19,687 nucleotides of DNA from JBJKRF01 sp046704785. Its GTDB lineage: Bacteria > Chloroflexota > Anaerolineae > Anaerolineales > Villigracilaceae. The notes under the pieces were generated by a model that saw only the letters and a list, made by a program, of their open reading frames with translations, ran no database searches and had not been told where the DNA came from. Position numbers and translations under genes: made by a program. Shown here piece after piece: positions 5,545 to 12,307 of the stretch (position 1 is its first letter; every line of letters begins with the position of its first letter). Location: positions 1 through 19,687 of the forward strand of contig JBJKRF010000014.1 of NCBI GenBank assembly GCA_046704785.1, in the 5' to 3' direction.

Positions 5545-6981
5545 ATGTTTATTGGCCGGCAAGAAGAACTTAGTTTTCTAAACAATCTGCTCACGCGCAG
5601 CCGTCCCGGCCCTGCTCAGCTGGCATTGATGTTTGGCCGCTTGCGGGTGGGAAAATCCGAGCTGCTCCTGCAATGGGCAGCACAAAGCGGCTTGCCATAC
5701 ACCTACTGGGAAGTTGTCAAGGAAAGCGCAACCCTGCAACGTTCTCGTCTCATGGCGAAGCTGCTCAATATTCCCGCCCAGTCTGCGCCGGTGTCCCATT
5801 CCTGGTCGGAATTGTGGGATGCTGCCGCGCCCCTCCTGCGGGGAAAACGTTACATCCTGATCATTGATGAATTACCCTATGCGGTGGATGCAGATCCGGC
5901 AATGTTGTCGGCCCTGCAAAATGCCTGGGATCAGTATTTTCAAAAATCCGAGTTGGCAATTGTTTTATGTGGTTCGCATGTGCGGGTGATGGAAACATTG
6001 TTCTCCCGCCAATCACCGCTCTTTGGCCGTATGACCGGGCAGTGGCACCTCGAACCGCTGCCATTTTCCAGTCTGGCAGAGTTCTTTCCTAACTGGGATG
6101 CAGATGCCCGCGTGGCAGCTTACGCGATCTTGGGAGGCATCCCCGCTTATCTCAACTGGTTGGACCCTAAGCTGGACCTGATTGGCAATATTCGTCAGGT
6201 AATGCTCAATCCGGGGAGTATATTCCTAGCCGAGCCAGCCTTCCTGTTGTACGATGAAGTGCGTGAACCCAACAGCTACCTGGCAATCCTGAAGGCGCTG
6301 GGTGGTGGCGCGCATACCCTTACCGGGATCAGCGACCGGGCTTTTATCCCCACCAAGAGCGTCAATTTTTATCTCAACACCTTGCAGGAATTACGCCTGG
6401 TTGAACGCCGGCTGCCGGTGACTCAGCCCAAAGATCAGCGGGGAAGATCCAAAAGCGGACGTTATCATCTCAGCGACCCATATTTCCGCTTTTATTTCCA
6501 ATTCCTGGAGCCATTTTTATCTTCATCGCCTTTTGATGTTGAGCAAGTGATCGAAGCTGTTCGGCGCAACCTGCGTAGTTTCGTGGGTGTCACTGCATTT
6601 GAAGAACTTGCCCGACGTTGGTTGTTCACCCAAAGCAAAGCGGGACAACTCCCCTTTGTGCCAGATGAAATTGGCAGTCATTGGAGTGGGCGCGTACAGG
6701 TGGATGCGGTAGCGCTGAACTGGAAGACCCACGATATTCTGCTGGGTGAATGTAAGTGGGGAGCCGGTCGGGTTGATCGGCAAGTAATTCGAGAATTAAT
6801 TGAGCAGAAAACCCCATTGGTCTTGCGGGATTTGCCAAACTTTGGAGAAGGCTGGCAGGTGCATTATGCACTGTTTGCGCGCAATGGTTTTACCCCCGCA
6901 GCGGAGACCGAAATGCAAAAAGTTGCCGGGAAGCTGGTCACGTTGAAGGATATTGATCAAATTCTGGGACATCTGAAATAG
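5545..6981 (+). CDS. AAA ATPase with C-terminal DUF234 (PD-(D/E)XK-like) domain, copy 1
   Basis: This 478-residue protein is of the 'archaeal ATPase' (ATPase_2/DUF234) type. Order of parts: MFIGRQEEL N-terminus, Walker A GRLRVGKS (31-38), Walker B ILIIDEL (104-110), sensor-like VLCGSH (140-145), a winged-helix-like section about 245-310 ending in SGRYHLSDPYFRFYF, then the DUF234 region. There IGSHWSGRVQVDAVALNW...ILLGECKWG carries a PD-(D/E)XK-type set (Asp387, Glu402, Lys404). Substrate and role of the family are unknown; defence, DNA transactions and toxin-like behaviour have all been suggested. The ATG at 5545 follows GGGAGA and matches the family start. It is a paralogue of 7209-8609. Confidence 0.88.
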   Translation: MFIGRQEELSFLNNLLTRSRPGPAQLALMFGRLRVGKSELLLQWAAQSGLPYTYWEVVKESATLQRSRLMAKLLNIPAQSAPVSHSWSELWDAAAPLLRGKRYILIIDELPYAVDADPAMLSALQNAWDQYFQKSELAIVLCGSHVRVMETLFSRQSPLFGRMTGQWHLEPLPFSSLAEFFPNWDADARVAAYAILGGIPAYLNWLDPKLDLIGNIRQVMLNPGSIFLAEPAFLLYDEVREPNSYLAILKALGGGAHTLTGISDRAFIPTKSVNFYLNTLQELRLVERRLPVTQPKDQRGRSKSGRYHLSDPYFRFYFQFLEPFLSSSPFDVEQVIEAVRRNLRSFVGVTAFEELARRWLFTQSKAGQLPFVPDEIGSHWSGRVQVDAVALNWKTHDILLGECKWGAGRVDRQVIRELIEQKTPLVLRDLPNFGEGWQVHYALFARNGFTPAAETEMQKVAGKLVTLKDIDQILGHLK

Positions 6982-7155
6982 TCTTGCCCCTGCATGGTAG
7001 CTTTTGTTGACATGTTCCTATACATTTCGACAAAAAAGTGTTAATAAGAATTGTCCATATTAACATTTTCACGCTCAAATGATGATATGAAGCCGAAAGA
7101 TTTTCGTAATCCTGATACCGTTTTCTGGTGCTGATGACATACCAGGAATAAACAC

Positions 7156-7196
7156 AAGGAACAAATCCAGATTATAATAATCTGGATTTGTTCCTT
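7156..7196. repeat. 41-nt perfect palindrome abutting the RBS of ATPase 2
   Basis: Arms of 20 nt (7156-7175 and 7177-7196) are exact reverse complements around a single central A. The core is TCCAGATTAT/ATAATCTGGA. The RBS CAGGAGG starts at the next base and the ATG is at 7209. As DNA it is an extended dyad; as RNA it would form a long stem just before the RBS. Confidence 0.95.
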
Positions 7197-7208
7197 CAGG
7201 AGGCCGTC

Positions 7209-8609
7209 ATGTTTATCAACCGAAAAGCTGAACTTGACCTGCTCTCTCAGATGTATGCCTCGGATCGAGCCGAGCTTTTTGTGTTGTACGGCCGGCGGCG
7301 TGTGGGGAAAACTGAACTCTTGCGAGCGTTCTGCGACGACAAACCCCATCTCTTTTTCATCGCTACCCTCGGAGCAGACCCGGAACAACTGACAACATTT
7401 TCACAGCAGATTTGGGGATTTACACACGATGAAACACCCGAAGGTTTTTCATTTCCATTCTGGGAAGCCGCCTTCCGCGCGCTGGCCGATTTACCGGGTC
7501 GCCCCATTGTTGTGCTGGATGAGTTTACCTATCTGATTACCGGCAACCGCGCAATCCCGTCCATTTTGCAAAAAGTCTGGGATGAGCGCCTGAAAAATAC
7601 CAGGGTGATGCTGGTGCTTTGCGGCTCTTACATCGGCATGATGGAAACCGAAGTCCTGGGGTACCGCGCGCCCCTGTATGGACGTCGCACAAACAGCACC
7701 TTGCTCAATCCTTTGGATTTGCCCTCCGCCTCGTTGTTTTTCCCCGCTTATTCGGCGGACGAGAAATTCCTGGCGTGGGCGGTGCTCGGTGGTATGCCTT
7801 ATTACCTGCAAATGTTCAGTGATCGGGAAGACCTGTTTACCAACATCCGTCGTCATATCCTGGATGCGCAGTCGGCAGAACTGTTCAACGAACCGCGTCT
7901 ATTGTTGATGGAGGAACTTCGTGAGCCGCGCAATTACTTTTCAATTCTGCGGGCCGTTGCGCAGGGGAACACGCGGCTGAATGAGATTGCCCAGGCTTCG
8001 GGGGTGGGATCAGCCAACACCGTTTCGCGCTACCTTGATATTTTGCAGCAATTACGACTGGTGACGCGCCGTGTCCCTGCGACAGAGTCCCAGCCGGAGA
8101 AGAGCAAACGCGGGCTGTACCAGGTTGATGATCATTTCCTGCGTTTTTGGTTCCGCTATGTGCAGCCAAACCAGGGTTCTCTCGATTTGCGTTTGGCAGA
8201 TGCAATCCTGGAGCAGCGCATACGTCCAGACCTGGACCACTTTGCTGCAGCAGCTTTTGAAGAAGCGGCGCGGACCTATGTGGCAAGGCTGGCGCACCAG
8301 GGACAGTTGGGCTTCATCCCTGAACGGGTCGGCAGTTGGTGGGGACGCGAGGCCGAGATTGACGTGCTGGCGATCAGCCGCAGCGAAAAGCAAGCGCTGG
8401 TGGGGGAATGCAAATGGTCTGTCAACTCTGTCGGCGTCAACATCCTGGCTGATCTTAAGGAAAAGGCGCAAGTCTTGCTACGGGAAGAGGAAATCGCTCA
8501 AATCCACTACATCCTGTTTTCGCGTTCCGGCTTCACATCCGCATTGGAACAACAGGCTCAGGATGAACATGTTCGGCTTGTTTCGGTTGACCAGTTGGTG
8601 GAAGTGTGA
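7209..8609 (+). CDS. AAA ATPase with C-terminal DUF234 (PD-(D/E)XK-like) domain, copy 2
   Basis: This 466-residue paralogue of 5545-6981 has the same layout: MFINRKAEL, Walker A GRRRVGKT (28-35), Walker B IVVLDEF (100-106), VLCGSY (137-142), PLYGRR, and a winged-helix segment (RLNEIAQASGVGSANTVSRY, recognisably helix-turn-helix). The C-terminal block is GSWWGREAEIDVLAIS...ALVGECKW, with Asp385, Glu400 and Lys402 as the PD-(D/E)XK-like set. The ATG at 7209 was chosen over the TTG at 7188 because it follows CAGGAGG and starts at the family N-terminus; the TTG lies inside the palindrome. The two copies have clearly diverged, so this is an old duplication or two separate arrivals. Function unknown. 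Confidence 0.88.
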   Translation: MFINRKAELDLLSQMYASDRAELFVLYGRRRVGKTELLRAFCDDKPHLFFIATLGADPEQLTTFSQQIWGFTHDETPEGFSFPFWEAAFRALADLPGRPIVVLDEFTYLITGNRAIPSILQKVWDERLKNTRVMLVLCGSYIGMMETEVLGYRAPLYGRRTNSTLLNPLDLPSASLFFPAYSADEKFLAWAVLGGMPYYLQMFSDREDLFTNIRRHILDAQSAELFNEPRLLLMEELREPRNYFSILRAVAQGNTRLNEIAQASGVGSANTVSRYLDILQQLRLVTRRVPATESQPEKSKRGLYQVDDHFLRFWFRYVQPNQGSLDLRLADAILEQRIRPDLDHFAAAAFEEAARTYVARLAHQGQLGFIPERVGSWWGREAEIDVLAISRSEKQALVGECKWSVNSVGVNILADLKEKAQVLLREEEIAQIHYILFSRSGFTSALEQQAQDEHVRLVSVDQLVEV

Positions 8610-8622
8610 CAGATTTGCAAAA

Positions 8623-8642
8623 CAGTGGTCTCACTGATTTTG
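8623..8642 (+). terminator. Weak terminator after ATPase 2
   Basis: The short stem CAGTG-GTCT-CACTG (8623-8636) is followed by ATTTTG, 14 nt after the stop codon. Only five pairs, so the call is tentative. From here to 8776 nothing else is recognisable. Confidence 0.35.
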
Positions 8643-8776
8643 ATTGGGAAATTGTTTTCTTAGAAAATATGAGCTAAAGCCTTGCGCCCTTTGTGAAACT
8701 TTGGTAATATTTTCGCACAACTGAATAACCTTGGCCAATTGGTCGCCAAATAGCACGTCTGTCTTTCAACTGTAGA

Positions 8777-8838
8777 AGCGACCACCCGCGCAATATCTTT
8801 GGGCTTCAAAGATCACCTGCGCCGGTGGTCGCTTTTTG
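8777..8838 (+). terminator. Two-tier hairpin with T-run in the leader of the conjugation-type module
   Basis: The outer stem AGCGACCACC (8777-8786) / GGTGGTCGCT (8824-8833) is perfect over 10 bp. After a C-C mismatch GCGC pairs with GCGC, and an inner stem ATCTTTG (8795-8801) / CAAAGAT (8807-8813) is perfect. TTTTT follows. It ends 40 nt before the next start codon, mirroring the hairpin before parA. Confidence 0.75.
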
Positions 8839-8877
8839 CGTTAAGTCCCGTCAGGAAAATTTATTCTGGAGGTGTCC

Positions 8878-9396
8878 ATGAAAAACAAGAAAGAGATCGT
8901 TATCAGCCCCACCCGTATCGTCACCGGACTGATTCTTTTCCTGGTCTTGGCGACGACCGGGTTTATCGTCGTGCCTCGGCTCCCTACCATCTTCGTACAA
9001 AAATCCGTCGGGATGAACGCCGAAGCCGCGGCCCGTGCCGGTGCGGAAGCATTCCTATCCGTGGACGGCCAGGCGGATAAAGATGCCTGGATTCAAAAGG
9101 TTTGCCAGGTTTCCACACCCGCCGGCTGTCAACTGGCAGAAAGGGTTTATGCCCCGATGGCCTGGCCGTCCATCCAGGCAAAAGGACTGCGTTTCTCTTG
9201 CAAGGCTGTTAGCGCATCGCAAGTTCAATTGGCCAAAACGGACGATGGCTTCCAGCTTTGGGAACTCAAAACCGTTTGCACCAACCTGGATACAGGCGAG
9301 ACCAGCAGCTCAAACACCCAGGCACTTGTGTCCGGCAGCAGCGAAGCCGGCTGGAAATTCGAGCGCGTTCTCTTTGACGAGGAGGCACAAAAATGA
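8878..9396 (+). CDS. Single-pass membrane protein of the conjugation-type module
   Basis: The 172-residue protein has a short positively charged N-terminus (MKNKKEIVISPTR), one transmembrane helix (about 15-35, IVTGLILFLVLATTGFIVV) and a ~135-residue outer domain. The domain begins with an alanine-rich helix (NAEAAARAGAEAFLSV) and contains three cysteines. A single TM followed by a compact domain after an Ala-rich helix recalls VirB8/TcpC-type conjugation proteins, but no signature proves it. The ATG at 8878 follows CTGGAGGTG and is preferred over the GTG two codons upstream, which overlaps the RBS. Its stop overlaps the next start (ATGA), so it is the first gene of an operon ending in the VirB4-like ATPase. 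Confidence 0.75.
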   Translation: MKNKKEIVISPTRIVTGLILFLVLATTGFIVVPRLPTIFVQKSVGMNAEAAARAGAEAFLSVDGQADKDAWIQKVCQVSTPAGCQLAERVYAPMAWPSIQAKGLRFSCKAVSASQVQLAKTDDGFQLWELKTVCTNLDTGETSSSNTQALVSGSSEAGWKFERVLFDEEAQK

Positions 9397-10772
9397 TCCC
9401 TCGCGCAAAACTCATTTCCCTGTTTATCGCCATCCTGGTGGCTTTCTCTTTGGTCATCCCCGTCCAGGCCCAAAACAGCCCGGATGGCGATAATCCCCCA
9501 CCCAACACCACCAGTTGGGGAGAATTCTTCCAGTCGGACGGCACGCTCAAACCTGGTGTGATCGACGGCGGCGAAGTCAGCCAGCCGGCAGACTGGATGC
9601 CAAACCTTGGGCCTTGGGGCATTACCATGAATGCGACCTATCACGTCTACACCGCGCCGGATGGCTCCACCATGATGACCCCGACCGCCTCGACCTTGCT
9701 ATTCATGGCAATTAATCCCGAGGGGTCAGGTTTGATCAATGACAATGGCGAGGTGGGTCTGGGTTCCGGATTTGCCATCCAGGGGCTGGGAAACCTGGTT
9801 GGCGGCAACACTACTCCTCAAGAGTTGATCAGCGGGATTGTGCAGGCGCTTAGCGGGAATGGCATCACTCAGGTGGATGCTGACAAGTTTGCCGATGCCA
9901 TCATCAATGATCAAGGAAATGTCTGGGCATTCCTTGATCCTCGTGGAGACACATGGAATATTTTTCAGCAGCTTCTCACCACTTCGCTGACCGACCAAAA
10001 CATCTATCTTTTGGCAATGCTGTACAACACCTGCAGTGACTCGCCGTACGGCTGCCCGCCAGAACTGTGCCAGGCCAACCCGGAGGCCTGTGGGTTTTCT
10101 CCGGTTCCCACGCCGGCTGTGACCCAAACCCCACCACCATCCTGTCCCGGCCCATCTGTCACTCAAGCACAGCCTTCACTTTCAATTGCCGGGCTTGATC
10201 CGGCATACCCGCTCGTCGTCGGACAGGATAAGGACAAACGTGGCGCGGACGTCAGGGCTTCGGTCAGCATCCCGCCGGTGATCTATACCTGGTACGAACC
10301 CATTTTCGAGACGGAAAATGTCTGCCGCGACGGTTCGGACGGGACGCCGGTCTGCAAGAAGGAGAAGACCTTCAAGGGCTGCGAAACACATCGCGAGGTC
10401 CTGCCCGAACAGATCACCAATTCGCGCGCAACGGCTACTCTCTCAGACGCCAGCCGCAACTGGATCGTCAATGATCTTGGTTCACAGTGGTACGGCGCGT
10501 ATGTCCACAGCGCATCCTTCGACCTGAAACGCTATGGCTCACCCTCCACAGGCTGCAGCGGAACTTGCTCTTTCACCTTACTTGCCGCACGTGTCCCGTT
10601 TGCCGACCCGGGCGTCTTCAACCTGCTGGTCTCGGTCAACACCGCCGGCACTTTCTTCAACGGCAGGCTGATCACCAACCCGCGCGTGCTGAGCCAGAGC
10701 GGGACGATCAAGGTCTGGGTCATCCTGCCCACATTGATCGACGCCAGCACCAGCGGAATGCCCGAACCCTAG
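9393..10772 (+). CDS. Secreted/cell-surface protein of unknown function
   Basis: This 459-residue protein has a clear signal peptide: MIPRAKL, a hydrophobic stretch (8-22), and a likely cleavage after VQA (about residue 26). The mature part has an N-terminal domain with glycine-rich segments (residues ~100-200). It continues with a cysteine-dense stretch (CSDSPYGCPPELCQANPEAC, about 211-230) and a Pro/Thr linker, and ends in a second domain with several more Cys (about 255-455). It is translationally coupled to the upstream membrane protein (ATGA overlap), and the next gene starts 2 nt after its stop. Position suggests an extracellular component of the transfer apparatus or a surface adhesin. 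I do not recognise a family. Confidence 0.75.
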   Translation: MIPRAKLISLFIAILVAFSLVIPVQAQNSPDGDNPPPNTTSWGEFFQSDGTLKPGVIDGGEVSQPADWMPNLGPWGITMNATYHVYTAPDGSTMMTPTASTLLFMAINPEGSGLINDNGEVGLGSGFAIQGLGNLVGGNTTPQELISGIVQALSGNGITQVDADKFADAIINDQGNVWAFLDPRGDTWNIFQQLLTTSLTDQNIYLLAMLYNTCSDSPYGCPPELCQANPEACGFSPVPTPAVTQTPPPSCPGPSVTQAQPSLSIAGLDPAYPLVVGQDKDKRGADVRASVSIPPVIYTWYEPIFETENVCRDGSDGTPVCKKEKTFKGCETHREVLPEQITNSRATATLSDASRNWIVNDLGSQWYGAYVHSASFDLKRYGSPSTGCSGTCSFTLLAARVPFADPGVFNLLVSVNTAGTFFNGRLITNPRVLSQSGTIKVWVILPTLIDASTSGMPEP

Positions 10773-10774
10773 CC

Positions 10775-11458
10775 ATGACCTTCGACCAGATCAACACTTT
10801 CATTCTCGACCTGCCCATCTACCTGGTCAACGGGTTGTTGTGGCTGATCTACGGCCTGGCCGGATCACTGGCTTCATTGGCCTGCGCCGGCGCAGCAACG
10901 GTGATGGCCCTGGTCGTGGACCGCGCCGTGCAGCATCTTTCGGCGTCGCGCCCACTGCGCCAGGGACGCGGGGAGAGTCTCCCAGTTGCCGGCACGGCCC
11001 AAATCCTGACGGGCGGTGTGCTGGCGCTTTGGCTTGGCGCGCAATGGAACATGGGCGCGCCCGTTCCCTGGATCGGCGCGGCCATGTGGCTGACAGGCCT
11101 GGTCGCGGTGCTGGTCTCGCCGGCGCAGCGCTTCAACCTGCTGTGGTTCGTCAAGTCGGGGATCGCGGTGTATGCCCTGGCAGTCATCGGCAGCCGGCTG
11201 TATCTCAACATGACCAGCGACGTTTCACCCGAAGCCTGGGCTTCGCTGGTCGGCACGGCTCAGGGCGCAGTCAACGTCGTCGCCAACACGCGCGGCAACG
11301 TCACCACCGTGATCATCTGGGCGCTGTGGCTGGTCATCCCGTTGGGCTATTTTTCGATGTTGGTCCAAAAGCTGTTTCTCAATCCTGTTTCGCTCACCAA
11401 CCCACTCGCGTCCTACGCGGACATGCTCGCCATGCTGCGCGACCGCGGCGGGCGGTAG
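10775..11458 (+). CDS. Polytopic membrane protein of the conjugation-type module
   Basis: The 227-residue protein has about five to six predicted transmembrane helices (roughly 14-50, 76-92, 97-116, 123-143, 182-206) and a short cytoplasmic tail ending LRDRGGR. The ATG at 10775 lies 2 nt after the previous stop. The longer frame reaching back to 10487 is an overlap with the upstream gene and lacks a plausible N-terminus. By size, topology and place (between a secreted protein and a VirB4-like ATPase gene) it could be a VirB6-like channel component, but this is inference from context only. Confidence 0.78.
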   Translation: MTFDQINTFILDLPIYLVNGLLWLIYGLAGSLASLACAGAATVMALVVDRAVQHLSASRPLRQGRGESLPVAGTAQILTGGVLALWLGAQWNMGAPVPWIGAAMWLTGLVAVLVSPAQRFNLLWFVKSGIAVYALAVIGSRLYLNMTSDVSPEAWASLVGTAQGAVNVVANTRGNVTTVIIWALWLVIPLGYFSMLVQKLFLNPVSLTNPLASYADMLAMLRDRGGR

Positions 11459-11743
11459 GCCGGTAAATCCGTCCCGGCATCCCTATTTTCAACGATACCG
11501 GGATCAATTTACTAACCTGCCCTGAAGGCTCGTTGGTACTGCATCTCAACCTTGGGTTGGCTTTACGAACGTCGGTCCTATTCCTAACGTCTGTTCACCC
11601 ACTTGATGAACACCCTTTTTTCAACGTTGGCTTGCTTTCTCACAACGTCGGCTTTTTCGCACCTTATCAACCCAGCATTCAAACACACAACCAACCTTAT
11701 TCGTGCGCCGCAACCGGCGTAATTTATTCACAAGGAGACCCAT
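11459..11743. other. Intergenic region with imperfect hairpin and AACGTYKG repeats
   Basis: No coding frame is credible over these 285 bp. A stem TCCCGGCATC (11473-11482) / GATACCGGGA (11495-11504), with one G-T pair, follows the membrane protein gene but has no T-run. Four copies of an AACGT-based octamer (11568, 11586, 11623, 11644) are scattered through the middle. Its composition is less GC-rich than the genes on either side. Possible transfer-origin or regulatory region; no nic motif recognised. Confidence 0.4.
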
Positions 11744-11956
11744 ATGGCTGTCACTGACACATTGTTCGTCACCGAACTGGACGAAAAGACTGGCGAGTTT
11801 TTCTTCGACCAGCCCCCCGCTCTGTTTCCAATCGTCCTGGATGTGCGCTGCCCCGAATGCGGGGAATACCTGCGCCAGGGCCAACTGGACACCGAGCCGC
11901 CCGTCCCGTTCACTTTCTGCGCCGGCAACTGCGACTTGCGCCCCTATGCTTTCTGA
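11744..11956 (+). CDS. Small zinc-ribbon-like protein
   Basis: This 70-residue protein has a CPEC pair (Cys36, Cys39) and a second pair in FCAGNC (Cys59, Cys63), the spacing of a small zinc ribbon or treble clef. The N-terminal half is acidic (FVTELDEKTGEFFFDQ). A good RBS (AAGGAG) precedes the ATG, which overlaps an NdeI-like CATATG. Stop and next start are 8 nt apart. No function can be assigned; small zinc proteins in such modules often bind DNA or partner proteins. Confidence 0.65.
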   Translation: MAVTDTLFVTELDEKTGEFFFDQPPALFPIVLDVRCPECGEYLRQGQLDTEPPVPFTFCAGNCDLRPYAF

Positions 11957-11964
11957 GGAAGATT

Positions 11965-12162
11965 ATGCATATTCTGGATGTCTTCCTGCGCTGGCTGATC
12001 CAGTCCGTCGTCATGGCGGTCTGGGGAGCACTTGCCCTGGCGTTCGTCGCTGTCCTGACCGGGAAAATCATCTCCTTCGTCTGGAGAAAGCTCCACCCCA
12101 TCCGGGCCGTCGTCCACATCGAGAACCACGACGTGATCGAAGGGGAATGGGTCGAAGTTTGA
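11965..12162 (+). CDS. Small single-pass membrane protein
   Basis: This 65-residue protein has a transmembrane helix from about 10 to 33 (WLIQSVVMAVWGALALAFVAV), a basic stretch (WRKLHP), and an acidic tail ending VIEGEWVEV. The RBS GAGGAAG is 5 nt before the ATG at 11965. Upstream in-frame ATG 11857 lies inside the previous gene. It probably accompanies the ATPase encoded downstream. Unrecognised family. Confidence 0.65.
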   Translation: MHILDVFLRWLIQSVVMAVWGALALAFVAVLTGKIISFVWRKLHPIRAVVHIENHDVIEGEWVEV

Positions 12163-12178
12163 ACCCATTCCAGCCATG

Positions 12179-12215
12179 AGCAGGGAGATCGCAAGGTCCC
12201 CCTGCTTGTCTTTTT
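12179..12215 (+). terminator. Terminator before the VirB4-like gene
   Basis: AGCAGGG (12179-12185) pairs with CCCTGCT (12200-12206), followed by TGTCTTTTT. The loop is long (14 nt), so strength is uncertain. Confidence 0.5.
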
Positions 12216-12230
12216 ACACAGGAATTATTT

Positions 12231-12282
12231 CCACAGATTTTTTGTTTTTTCTGCGTGATCTGCGTCATCTGCGGATCACGCA
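12231..12282. repeat. Interspersed-repeat remnant with internal inverted repeat
   Basis: CCACAGATTTTTT, then the phased near-repeat ctgcgtgatc-tgcgtcatc-tgcggatc, resembles a short dispersed repeat common between genes in several environmental lineages. It contains a perfect 9-bp inverted repeat, TGCGTGATC (12252-12260) / GATCACGCA (12274-12282). It ends 25 nt before the VirB4-like start codon. Confidence 0.5.
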
Positions 12283-12307
12283 AGCCCTGTTCCAGAATGG
12301 AGCCGAG

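Noticed and set aside
5306..5581. A functional 91-residue protein
   Set aside because: Only the ATPase N-terminus is homologous; the rest is translated palindrome and the start of the next gene.
8610..8776. Missing C-terminal part of ParA at the right edge of the defence block
   Set aside because: I looked in the frames here and saw no ParA-like residues.
10487..10774. N-terminal extension of the polytopic membrane protein
   Set aside because: It overlaps the secreted-protein gene in another frame, has Arg/Pro-rich shadow composition, and a start 2 nt after the previous stop is available.
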